NCBI GenBank assembly: GCA_003451645.1
Contig: DMER01000157.1
Location: 17,277-23,112, forward strand
Direction: 5' to 3'
Length of the DNA stretch: 5,836 nt
From: Alphaproteobacteria bacterium
Lineage (GTDB): Bacteria; Pseudomonadota; Alphaproteobacteria; Micropepsales; Micropepsaceae
The notes beneath the pieces are model-generated. The model saw only the letters and a list, made by a program, of their open reading frames with translations, had not been told where the DNA came from and ran no database searches. How positions within the stretch are numbered: the first letter of the stretch is position 1; every line of letters begins with the position of its first letter. Both the position numbers and the translations under genes were made by a program. Positions 1-4,903 of this stretch are shown here, in pieces.

Positions 1-273
1 GTCGCCGCCAGGGATTTCAAATCCGCCGCCTTGGCTCGCTGGAGGCCTGCAATGGCTGAAGCCCGCTTTCCAGCCGGAGCGATAGAACTCACTGGCCGAC
101 CACATGTTTTCATTACGCCGGACGCGCTTGGAATACTGCGGATCGTAGCTCGTCCCTGCGTCGCATCCTTCATTGTAGCCGATCTGATACTCTGGATTAT
201 TGACGTCGATGCTGGGACCACAGGCATTCAGCAAAAGGGCAGCGAGGGTGAGGGCGAGACTAAAACGCTTCAT
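1..273 (-). CDS. Small secreted lipoprotein, 3' end cut by window edge
   Basis: This gene is read on the minus strand from ATG at 273-271 and stays open to position 1, giving 91 residues without a stop. The N-terminus is a lipoprotein signal: basic MKRF, a hydrophobic run (residues 5-15), then a lipobox L15-N16-A17 before C18. The mature protein should therefore be lipid-anchored. The residue after C18 is Gly, not Asp, so nothing argues for inner-membrane retention; outer-membrane sorting is an inference. The mature part carries two copies of a short motif, YNEGCDAG (33-40) and YRSGWKAG (64-71), with cysteines at 37 and 75. The window ends in a Gly-rich tail (GGGFEIPGGD). A weak ribosome site (AGG, 7 nt upstream) fits this start. 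It diverges from the DUF2336 gene. I do not recognise a named family and assign no function beyond lipoprotein. Confidence 0.75.
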   Translation of the reverse strand, partial: MKRFSLALTLAALLLNACGPSIDVNNPEYQIGYNEGCDAGTSYDPQYSKRVRRNENMWSASEFYRSGWKAGFSHCRPPASQGGGFEIPGGD

Positions 274-482
274 GACCGAACCTAATTGATTTGAGCTTAG
301 TTTGATACAGCGTGGCTAACCAGTATGGGGTTCCAATAGCTCACAGCTTTGGCGCGATTAAGCAACATCCTGACGGAACTTACAGCAAAAAAGGCCGTTT
401 GGGCCCGCGGATTAACTCAATCTGTTGGGCGCGTGTTAACGCCCGCATGCCAATTTTTCCTTGATTTCCTGGCAGGATCCCC
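274..482. other. Divergent intergenic region with one hairpin
   Basis: This 209-bp spacer must carry the promoters of the lipoprotein gene (leftward) and the DUF2336 gene (rightward). It is richer in A and T than its neighbours. The clearest structure is an inverted repeat GGGCG (427-431) / CGCCC (440-444) around an 8-nt loop, lying in the presumed leader of the DUF2336 gene. A TTGATA hexamer sits at 302-307 but lacks a good -10 partner. No open reading frame here is convincing. Confidence 0.4.
474..477 (+). promoter_or_regulatory. Ribosome binding site favouring the GTG start
   Basis: AGGA lies 5 nt before GTG at 483. The alternative in-frame ATG at 501 has no comparable purine-rich element, so the site supports the GTG start. 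Confidence 0.5.
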
Positions 483-1544
483 GTGCACGACCTTTTGACC
501 ATGCGCTCAATCACGCATAGCCGGTCCACTTTGGCCCGGGCGAGCCTGTTTGAAAAAGTGGCAGGCCTTTGGCTCGGCGACAATGCGGCACTGAATGCCG
601 AGAGCCAGGACGTGATGGACAGGCTCCTGACGGACCTCATCCCTGATGTAGAACCCTTTGTGAAAGCGAAGGTCGCGACGTCGCTGTCGCAGTGCGGCAC
701 GGCCCCGGCCAGACTCGTGCGGGCGCTGGCTCATGATCACGACATTTCGGTCGCCGGCCCCATTCTTGAGCGCTGCAAAAGCTTACCGGAGAATGAACTG
801 CTCCGCTTGGCGCAGTCCGGCGGTGTATTGACGCGTCTCGCCCTCGCAAGGCGGGAGGCTTTGCCGCTGCAATTGGCAGAGGCCCTGTGCCACCGCAGAG
901 AACTTGCCGTGTTGCGCTTGGTCGCCGCCAACCCGGGCGCAAGGCTCAGCCGCCGCGTTTTCCGGGAATTGACAGGCCAGGCAAAGGGCGATGCAGCGTT
1001 GTGCGAGACCCTTCTCGCCCGGTCTGATTTCCCTGCGGATTTGGCGTTCAAAGTCTTTTGGTGGGTATCCCCGCCCTGGCGCCGGGCCGTCGTCGAGCGT
1101 TTTCCAGTGAGTGCTGCCCAGGTCGATATTGCCCAGCATGATTTGGGTGACCAGCCAATGGATGCGGCCATTGCCGTAAAGCATGAGAGCCAAGACTTGA
1201 GCGCCAACGTCGAAGGGGCAACGTCGCTCTTGGAGGCTTTGCGGAACGGTGGACTGCGCGACGCGGTGCAAAGTTTGTCGGCCGCTGCGGGGATCAGGGC
1301 GGACACGGCCGCGCGCATCATCAACGATAAGGGTGCCGAGCCTCTGGCGATTGCCTTGCGCGCGCTTGGCGCCGACGGCATGCAACTGACGGCGCTCGTC
1401 GAGACTTTGGATCACTTGCGCTCAGGGCCGGTTCGCACCGCGGCCAGCATGGCGAGCTTGGAGCACGTATTCCATGCTGTGACCCAGGGCCGCGCACAAA
1501 CCATTTTGGCCCTGTGGAATGTGCAATTGCGCGACGGGACTTAA
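483..1544 (+). CDS. DUF2336 domain-containing protein
   Basis: A 353-residue soluble protein with no signal peptide or membrane segment. Its pattern matches the alphaproteobacterial DUF2336 family (PF10098). The N-terminal part runs R-x-x-L-F-x-x-V-A-x-L-W-L, followed by a helix with V-M-D-R-L-L. Next come repeated helical hairpins: L-V-R-A-L-A-H-D-x-D-I-S-V-A-G-P-I-L at 78-95, then A-N-P-G-A-R-L-S at 149-156. The C-terminal element is a Leu-Ala-rich stretch L-L-E-A-L-R (249-254) followed by G-A-E-P-L-A-I-A-L-R-A-L-G (284-296). The repeats suggest a HEAT-like helical scaffold (inference). Family function is not established to my knowledge. The GTG start is chosen for its AGGA ribosome site; ATG at 501 would remove only six residues. 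The stop codon lies inside a CtrA-like box that precedes parA. Family assignment is from recalled sequence pattern, not a search. Confidence 0.82.
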   Translation: MHDLLTMRSITHSRSTLARASLFEKVAGLWLGDNAALNAESQDVMDRLLTDLIPDVEPFVKAKVATSLSQCGTAPARLVRALAHDHDISVAGPILERCKSLPENELLRLAQSGGVLTRLALARREALPLQLAEALCHRRELAVLRLVAANPGARLSRRVFRELTGQAKGDAALCETLLARSDFPADLAFKVFWWVSPPWRRAVVERFPVSAAQVDIAQHDLGDQPMDAAIAVKHESQDLSANVEGATSLLEALRNGGLRDAVQSLSAAAGIRADTAARIINDKGAEPLAIALRALGADGMQLTALVETLDHLRSGPVRTAASMASLEHVFHAVTQGRAQTILALWNVQLRDGT

Positions 1545-1556
1545 AGGCCCGTTAAG
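1541..1556. promoter_or_regulatory. CtrA-like box (TTAA-N7-TTAA)
   Basis: TTAA at 1541-1544, exactly seven bases, then TTAA at 1552-1555 followed by G. The known CtrA consensus is TTAA-N7-TTAAC, so only the last base differs. It overlaps the TAA stop of the DUF2336 gene and sits about 100 bp before the riboswitch, where a promoter for parA would be expected. CtrA is the alphaproteobacterial cell-cycle and motility response regulator. Occupancy is an inference. Confidence 0.5.
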
Positions 1557-1565
1557 CGCAGGTAG

Positions 1566-1594
1566 TGATGACGGCACAATTTTACGCGTCATTA
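1566..1594. repeat. Imperfect inverted repeat between DUF2336 gene and parA
   Basis: ATGACG (1568-1573) and CGTCAT (1587-1592) are perfect complements separated by 13 nt. As RNA the stem can extend by one G-U pair and one U-A pair at its base. No T-run follows, so an intrinsic terminator is unlikely. It overlaps the second CtrA-like box and could be an operator or a fortuitous hairpin in the DUF2336 3' region. Confidence 0.4.
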
Positions 1595-1596
1595 AG
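1581..1596. promoter_or_regulatory. Second, degenerate CtrA-like box (TTTA-N7-TTAA)
   Basis: TTTA at 1581-1584, seven bases, TTAA at 1592-1595, then G. It has one mismatch to the TTAA-N7-TTAA core and begins exactly 40 bp after the first box, so both would lie on the same DNA face. CATACT at 1600-1605 could be a weak -10, but it is too close to this box for a standard CtrA-activated layout, so I do not define a promoter. Confidence 0.35.
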
Positions 1597-1602
1597 GCGC
1601 AT

Positions 1603-1618
1603 ACTGACAGACTGAAAG
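1603..1618 (+). repeat. 8-bp tandem direct repeat
   Basis: ACTGACAG (1603-1610) is followed at once by ACTGAAAG (1611-1618), seven of eight bases identical. Ribbon-helix-helix partition proteins typically bind short tandem 7-8 bp repeats upstream of their own parA genes. This is therefore a candidate operator or part of a centromere for the RHH protein at 2532-3074. With only two units it may also be chance. Confidence 0.35.
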
Positions 1619-1650
1619 GCGTAGGAGCGGGGATGACCCGACCCTGATGA

Positions 1651-1757
1651 ACCCAACCACGAAACGGCAAACCGGCGGGAACGCCGCGACGCAAAGCTTC
1701 CGGTCCTAACCTCGTCTGAGACAGCGCTCTCATGCGGGACGGATAGCGGAGCCGCCG
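1651..1757 (+). promoter_or_regulatory. GEMM-I (cyclic di-GMP class I) riboswitch candidate
   Basis: The order and spacing of conserved GEMM-I blocks are present on the plus strand. They are: CACG (1658-1661); GGCAAAC (1666-1672); a 5-bp hairpin CGGCG/CGCCG (1673-1686) closed by the GNRA tetraloop GGAA (1678-1681); the hallmark GACGCAAAGC (1688-1697); CCGG (1700-1703); and CCTAA (1705-1709), which in this family forms the tetraloop receptor. A second arm follows (CGTC-TGAGA at 1713-1721 with TCTCA at 1728-1732 and GACG at 1738-1741), then GGATAGCGG (1741-1749). The aptamer ends just before the AAAGGAG of parA, so control is probably of translation initiation. Weak points: I cannot draw a clean outer P1 helix, and c1672/c1687 mismatch at the base of the first hairpin. 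The choice between c-di-GMP and the cGAMP-binding GEMM-Ib variant rests on one junction base I cannot align with certainty. Confidence 0.85.
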
Positions 1758-1766
1758 AAAGGAGAG
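1758..1766 (+). promoter_or_regulatory. Shine-Dalgarno of parA, adjacent to the aptamer
   Basis: AAAGGAGAG with GGAGAG ending 8 nt before ATG 1775. GAGAG (1762-1766) is complementary to CTCTC (1727-1731) inside the second arm of the aptamer, so it is the natural target of the switch. Its spacing supports ATG 1775 rather than the in-frame ATG at 1787. Confidence 0.7.
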
Positions 1767-1774
1767 TAGTTCAG

Positions 1775-2509
1775 ATGCCGCAGTCCATGCGTGTCCTAGT
1801 ATTCGCGTCCCAGAAGGGCGGATCGGGCAAGACAACCCTAGCAGGTCATATTGGTGTCATGGCGGAGCTGGCGGGTGCCGGCCCGGTAGCACTCGTTGAC
1901 ACGGACCCGCAAGGGTCTTTAGCCAAATGGTGGAACTGCCGGGAGGCGCAAGCCCCCGCCTTTATCCACTCAACCTTCACAAATCTGGTCCACGACCTCG
2001 ATCAGGCTCGCGCACAAGGCTTCAGGCTTGTCGTGATCGACACACCGCCGGCCGTTACGAAAGCAATCTCAGAAGTGGTCTCGTTTGCCGATCTGGTGGT
2101 GCTGCCGACCCGGCCAAGCCCGCATGATCTGCGTGCCGTAGGTCCCACGATCGACATCGTCGAAGCGCGCAAAAAACAGATGGTCTTTGTACTGAACGCG
2201 GCTGCGGCCCGGGCGAAGATCACGAGCGAGGCGGCGGTCGCCTTATCGCAGCATGGCACCGTCGCGCCATCCTTCATCCACAGCCGCACGGACTTTGCCG
2301 CCTCGATGATCGACGGCCGCACCGTGATGGAAGCCGACCCGGACGGCAAGTCCGCCGAGGAAATCCGGCAGCTCTGGGCCTATCTGGAGAACCGCCTCCA
2401 CAAGATGGACCCGGCGGCATTGGCAGAACCTGCGCAACATGCCAACCGCAATACCAACGCATTGGGTCGCGAAGTACCCGCCTTTGGCCGCCGCGCGGTC
2501 TTTTCTTGA
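1775..2509 (+). CDS. parA: ParA-family partition ATPase
   Basis: A 244-residue ParA/MinD-superfamily ATPase. It has a deviant Walker A K14-G-G-S-G-K19-T-T with the signature lysine K14, an A' motif D42-T-D-P-Q-G, and a Walker B hydrophobic strand ending D89-T-P-P. Its short length, with no N-terminal DNA-binding domain, places it with small (type Ib-like) ParAs that use a separate centromere-binding protein, here the RHH protein encoded 22 bp downstream. ParA dimers bind ATP and nonspecific DNA, and the partner stimulates hydrolysis to move plasmid, chromosome or other cargo. The segment T-V-A-P-S-F-I-H-S-R-T-D-F-A (162-175) and the C-terminal R-R-A-V-F-S recall alphaproteobacterial plasmid-type ParAs I remember with the same downstream partner. 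Translation is probably governed by the riboswitch just upstream. No replication genes are visible, so plasmid versus chromosome is open; an orphan ParA positioning another cargo is the alternative. Confidence 0.9.
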   Translation: MPQSMRVLVFASQKGGSGKTTLAGHIGVMAELAGAGPVALVDTDPQGSLAKWWNCREAQAPAFIHSTFTNLVHDLDQARAQGFRLVVIDTPPAVTKAISEVVSFADLVVLPTRPSPHDLRAVGPTIDIVEARKKQMVFVLNAAAARAKITSEAAVALSQHGTVAPSFIHSRTDFAASMIDGRTVMEADPDGKSAEEIRQLWAYLENRLHKMDPAALAEPAQHANRNTNALGREVPAFGRRAVFS

Positions 2510-2531
2510 ATTAGGGCGGAGGCCTTACCCC

Positions 2532-3074
2532 ATGTCCAAGTCTCGTTTCGCGTCGCTCACAGCTGGGCTTTTGGCCCGGAAAGGCGAGGCAGAACCCACG
2601 GCCAGTCCGTTTGCGGATGAGTTGCTCACCCGCGTCGGCTCGCCCGCGGTTGAACTGACGCTCAATCCCATGCCCAAGGGCCATCATGCGTCGCCCTTTG
2701 GACGCAAAGTGGCGGAGCCGGTTGTCCCGCCCGACTATCCAAGCTTGTTCACCGATCCGGTCGATCACGTAAGCCCGCCGCCTCTTGCCGCAGTCGTGCC
2801 GTTGCCGCGCATGCGCTTAGTCAATACTCCGCCCGCGGAGGAGCTAGCGCCCTCGGCTGCGTGTGGGAACTGCCCTTCGCCGTCGGAGGCTGGAAAGGTC
2901 TATCACGTCAATCTGCGCCTCAAGCGTCAGCGCTTTGTCCGGCTGAAACTGGCGGCAGCACTCACCCGGCGTGCGGCGCAGGACATCATCTCAGAGGCGC
3001 TGGACGCTTGGTTCGCGCAAATGCCGGATGACATCAAAGGCGGGTGCGCGTGTATGGCGGGGCAGGAGCCCTAA
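2532..3074 (+). CDS. Ribbon-helix-helix partner of ParA (candidate ParB-like centromere-binding protein)
   Basis: A 180-residue protein in three parts. Residues 1-22 form a conserved-looking basic N-terminus (R-F-A-S-L-T-A-G-L-L-A-R-K-G) that I recall from proteins paired with this type of ParA; in other RHH partition proteins the flexible basic N-terminus activates the ATPase. Residues 23-120 are Pro-rich and probably disordered. Residues 122-163 fit a ribbon-helix-helix fold: strand V-Y-H-V-N-L-R-L-K, then two helices ending D-A-W-F. The short tail is cysteine-containing (C172-A-C174), and another pair (C111, C114) precedes the fold; metal binding is possible but unproven. The start is ATG 2532, preceded by GGAGG at 2518-2522 with a 9-nt gap; an upstream in-frame start at 2439 would overlap parA by about 70 bp and is rejected. 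It is almost certainly co-transcribed with parA. Confidence 0.8.
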   Translation: MSKSRFASLTAGLLARKGEAEPTASPFADELLTRVGSPAVELTLNPMPKGHHASPFGRKVAEPVVPPDYPSLFTDPVDHVSPPPLAAVVPLPRMRLVNTPPAEELAPSAACGNCPSPSEAGKVYHVNLRLKRQRFVRLKLAAALTRRAAQDIISEALDAWFAQMPDDIKGGCACMAGQEP

Positions 3075-3100
3075 TCGAGCCAGTGGCGTGGCGCGCATGC

Positions 3101-3775
3101 TCAGTCAGCAGGCTCGCGTGTGCGTTCCACCCACCATGCCAGGCCGATGAGGACCCCAAACGCCGCGAGGCCTTGCAATGCGATCTCATTGATGGGCGTC
3201 GTCAGCGGGTTGGGTGGCGGCCCAAACCAGTTGATTGCTTGAAGAAGCGCGAGGCCAACGGCGAGAACAGCCAACGATGTCATACCCGATCCAGCCTTGG
3301 GCCGGGTCAGCAGAGCATAGAGGGCGAAAGCGGCAGCGATCAGGCCAAGCTCGACAGTCATGGCCGCATTGGGGTGGTTCCAGAGACCCGCGCCAATCTT
3401 TTCGTCCGCGCCGAACAGCATCATGTCCGGACGGTGGGTGACGACATCGAGGACCCAGTGGGAGAAGACGGCGAGGCCAGCGATGATCCCTGCCGCCGCC
3501 CTATGCCCTTGGCCCGCCACCAAGGCCACCAGCGCTCCGAACACCGCACTTTGGATCAGGACACCCGCCAAGCCGTGGCTAAACGGCATGAAATAGAGGT
3601 CCAACGGGTTCATCGCGGTGATACCGGGCGTGATGCGCAGGCTCTCGGTTTTAGCAATCACGAACGCGAAGAAAGCGATGTCCATCAGCTGCACGGCCGC
3701 GAACAAAACAGGCAGCGACGGCGCCTTCTTGACGGGCCGCAGGATCAATGCCGCGGCATAATGGCCAATGAACAT
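3101..3775 (-). CDS. Polytopic membrane protein, YdjM/DUF457-like putative metal-dependent hydrolase
   Basis: A 224-residue inner-membrane protein with about six hydrophobic segments (near 20-41, 66-88, 92-113, 137-156, 165-183 and 197-216). Histidine and aspartate residues lie in or near them: G-H5-Y at the start, D32 in M-D-I-A, S-H67-G, and S-H106-W-V-L-D110-V-V-T-H114-R-P-D117. This spread of His/Asp recalls membrane proteins annotated as metal-dependent hydrolases (YdjM/DUF457 type), for which no substrate is firmly known. The start chosen is ATG at 3775, which has GGGGG five bases upstream and begins M-F-I-G-H-Y as in remembered relatives. A GTG at 3820 would add 15 residues without a ribosome site. 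It converges with the RHH gene (26 bp between stops) and diverges from sbtA. Membrane nature is secure; family assignment is moderate. Confidence 0.65.
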   Translation of the reverse strand: MFIGHYAAALILRPVKKAPSLPVLFAAVQLMDIAFFAFVIAKTESLRITPGITAMNPLDLYFMPFSHGLAGVLIQSAVFGALVALVAGQGHRAAAGIIAGLAVFSHWVLDVVTHRPDMMLFGADEKIGAGLWNHPNAAMTVELGLIAAAFALYALLTRPKAGSGMTSLAVLAVGLALLQAINWFGPPPNPLTTPINEIALQGLAAFGVLIGLAWWVERTREPAD

Positions 3776-3840
3776 GCGTACCCCCGAGACTGGCGCGCCA
3801 TGCGAGAATTGAGCGCCCACAAAAGCTAGGGACGAGAAAG

Positions 3841-3855
3841 CGCTTGAGGCAAGCG
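3841..3855. promoter_or_regulatory. Perfect inverted repeat in the sbtA upstream region
   Basis: CGCTTG-AGG-CAAGCG, two perfect 6-bp arms around 3 bp, lies in the divergent space between the membrane-protein gene and sbtA, about 60 bp before the sbtA start. The shape suits an operator for a dimeric regulator. The core CTTG-N3-CAAG has the T-N9-A type symmetry loosely like LysR-family sites, but no regulator gene is in the window. Confidence 0.4.
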
Positions 3856-3899
3856 AAATTCACGTCTTGTCACATAAGTCTTGCGAATGCGGATCGTCC

Positions 3900-3912
3900 G
3901 TGTTCAGAACAC
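3900..3912. promoter_or_regulatory. Perfect 13-bp palindrome just before the sbtA start
   Basis: GTGTTC-A-GAACAC ends three bases before ATG 3916, where a Shine-Dalgarno would normally be. A protein bound here would block transcription or ribosome access. As RNA, GTGT/ACAC could form only a short hairpin. No identified regulator matches it. Confidence 0.45.
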
Positions 3913-3915
3913 CAC

Positions 3916-4893
3916 ATGGACGGAATTCTCAGCCTCGCATCCGCAAATCTGCTGTCGCCGGTGGTCTTGTTTTTCGCCTTGGGCATCATGGCAGCCCTGG
4001 CCCGGTCTGACCTGACCTTCCCAGAGGCGGTCGCCAAGGGCCTCGCCCTCTACTTGATGCTGGCGATTGGCTTTAAGGGCGGCGTTGCCGTCAACGAAGC
4101 GGGATTGAGCCTGCAGGTCATTTCGGTTGCCCTGACCGGCATGGCGATTGGTTTCGTCCTGCCGGTGATAGCTTACCTGGCACTGCGGCGGACCAGCCGT
4201 TTGGACAGCGCCACAGCTGCCGCTGTCGCTGCGCACTACGGCTCCATTAGCGTCGTGACTTTTGTGGCGGGCACGGAGTTGTTGAGGCTCGGCGGCATTG
4301 CCTTTGATGGACATATGGTGGCGGTCATGGCGCTGATGGAAACGCCAGCGATCATGGCGGGCCTTTGGCTTGCCAGCCGCGACCCTTCGGCCAAAGCCCA
4401 GAAGGCGTCTGGCGATCTGCTTCGCGAAGTGTTTCTGAATGGCAGCGTGGTCCTGCTCATGGGCGCCTTTGCGATAGGCTGGATTACGGGCGAGAAAGGC
4501 ATGACCGCCATCAAGCCCTTTATCGATGATCCGTTCCGGGGCGTTTTGTGTCTATTTATGTTGGACATGGGCCTGATTGCCGGCACCCGGTTGCGTAGCG
4601 CCACCAAGCTAACCTGGCCACTGGCAGCGTTTGCCGTTTATATGCCTTTGATTGGTGCGACAGCGGGCTTGGCAGGCGGTTATGCGATCGGCCTGCCTGT
4701 GGGCAATCTGGCGCTTCTAGCCATCTTATGCGCGAGTGCGTCCTATATCGCAGTGCCTGCAGCCATGCGCCTGGCGCTCCCGCAGGCTGATCCAGCGGTC
4801 TATCTCACGCTGTCGCTGGCATTGACCTTCCCCTTCAATTTGACTTTGGGCCTGCCGCTCTATCTTTGGGCGGCACAATCTCTCACCGGATGA
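3916..4893 (+). CDS. sbtA: SbtA-type sodium-dependent bicarbonate transporter
   Basis: A 325-residue inner-membrane permease of the SbtA family (PF05982), which in cyanobacteria imports bicarbonate with sodium. About ten hydrophobic segments form two similar halves. Family hallmarks are visible: S-D-L-x-x-P-E-A-V-A-K (31-41), Y-L-M-L-A-I-G-F-K-G-G (46-56), A-H-Y-G-S-I-S-V-V-T-F (106-116), M-E-T-P-A (141-145), A-S-A-S-Y-I-A-V-P-A-A-M-R (273-285) and the ending F-N-L-T-L-G-L-P-L-Y (307-316). A loop of about 20 residues (153-172) between the halves is where SbtB acts in cyanobacteria. The start is ATG 3916, chosen because hydrophobic homology begins there; it lacks a clear Shine-Dalgarno. A TTG at 3844 would add 24 unrelated polar residues. 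The SbtB-like gene follows after 10 bp, supporting an operon. Transport of bicarbonate rather than another anion is inferred from the family. Confidence 0.88.
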   Translation: MDGILSLASANLLSPVVLFFALGIMAALARSDLTFPEAVAKGLALYLMLAIGFKGGVAVNEAGLSLQVISVALTGMAIGFVLPVIAYLALRRTSRLDSATAAAVAAHYGSISVVTFVAGTELLRLGGIAFDGHMVAVMALMETPAIMAGLWLASRDPSAKAQKASGDLLREVFLNGSVVLLMGAFAIGWITGEKGMTAIKPFIDDPFRGVLCLFMLDMGLIAGTRLRSATKLTWPLAAFAVYMPLIGATAGLAGGYAIGLPVGNLALLAILCASASYIAVPAAMRLALPQADPAVYLTLSLALTFPFNLTLGLPLYLWAAQSLTG

Positions 4894-4895
4894 GG
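4892..4895 (+). promoter_or_regulatory. Ribosome binding site of the sbtB-like gene
   Basis: GAGG overlaps the TGA stop of sbtA and lies 8 nt before ATG 4904. The in-frame GTG at 4898 would be only 2 nt away, so ATG is favoured. The overlap suggests translational coupling with sbtA. Confidence 0.5.
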
Positions 4896-4903
4896 CTGTG
4901 ATC

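Noticed and set aside
31..285. Plus-strand 84-residue open frame
   Set aside because: It is antisense to the lipoprotein gene, which has a complete signal peptide and lipobox; the plus-strand translation shows no recognisable motif.
302..329. TTGATA plus TATGGG as a sigma-70 promoter for the DUF2336 gene
   Set aside because: The -35 is good but the -10 matches only three of six positions, and it would leave a leader of roughly 150 nt; too weak to call.
347..362. CTTT-N7-TTAA as another CtrA box upstream of the DUF2336 gene
   Set aside because: The left half-site matches poorly; the other TTAA copies nearby (412-415, 436-439) also lack a partner at the right distance.
427..444. GGGCG/CGCCC hairpin as an intrinsic terminator
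   Set aside because: It lies between divergent genes, where no transcript needs ending, and the nearest T-run starts about 10 nt after the stem.
737..1415. Two minus-strand open frames of about 210 residues inside the DUF2336 gene
   Set aside because: They are GC-driven shadows: compositionally odd, no domain pattern, fully overlapped by a gene with a recognised family pattern.
1422..1835. Minus-strand 137-residue open frame across the parA leader
   Set aside because: It overlaps the riboswitch and the start of parA and encodes no recognisable protein; the RNA motif and ParA account for the sequence better.
3077..3101. GAGC/GCTC pairing as a terminator between the RHH gene and the convergent membrane-protein gene
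   Set aside because: Only four base pairs with a long loop and no T-run on either strand.
3044..3829. Plus-strand 261-residue open frame opposite the membrane protein
   Set aside because: It is rich in R, Q, H and D without hydrophobic core or motif, whereas the minus strand encodes a coherent polytopic membrane protein.
3844..3915. TTG-initiated N-terminal extension of SbtA
   Set aside because: The 24 added residues are polar and unlike SbtA, contain two palindromic sites, and have only a poor ribosome site.
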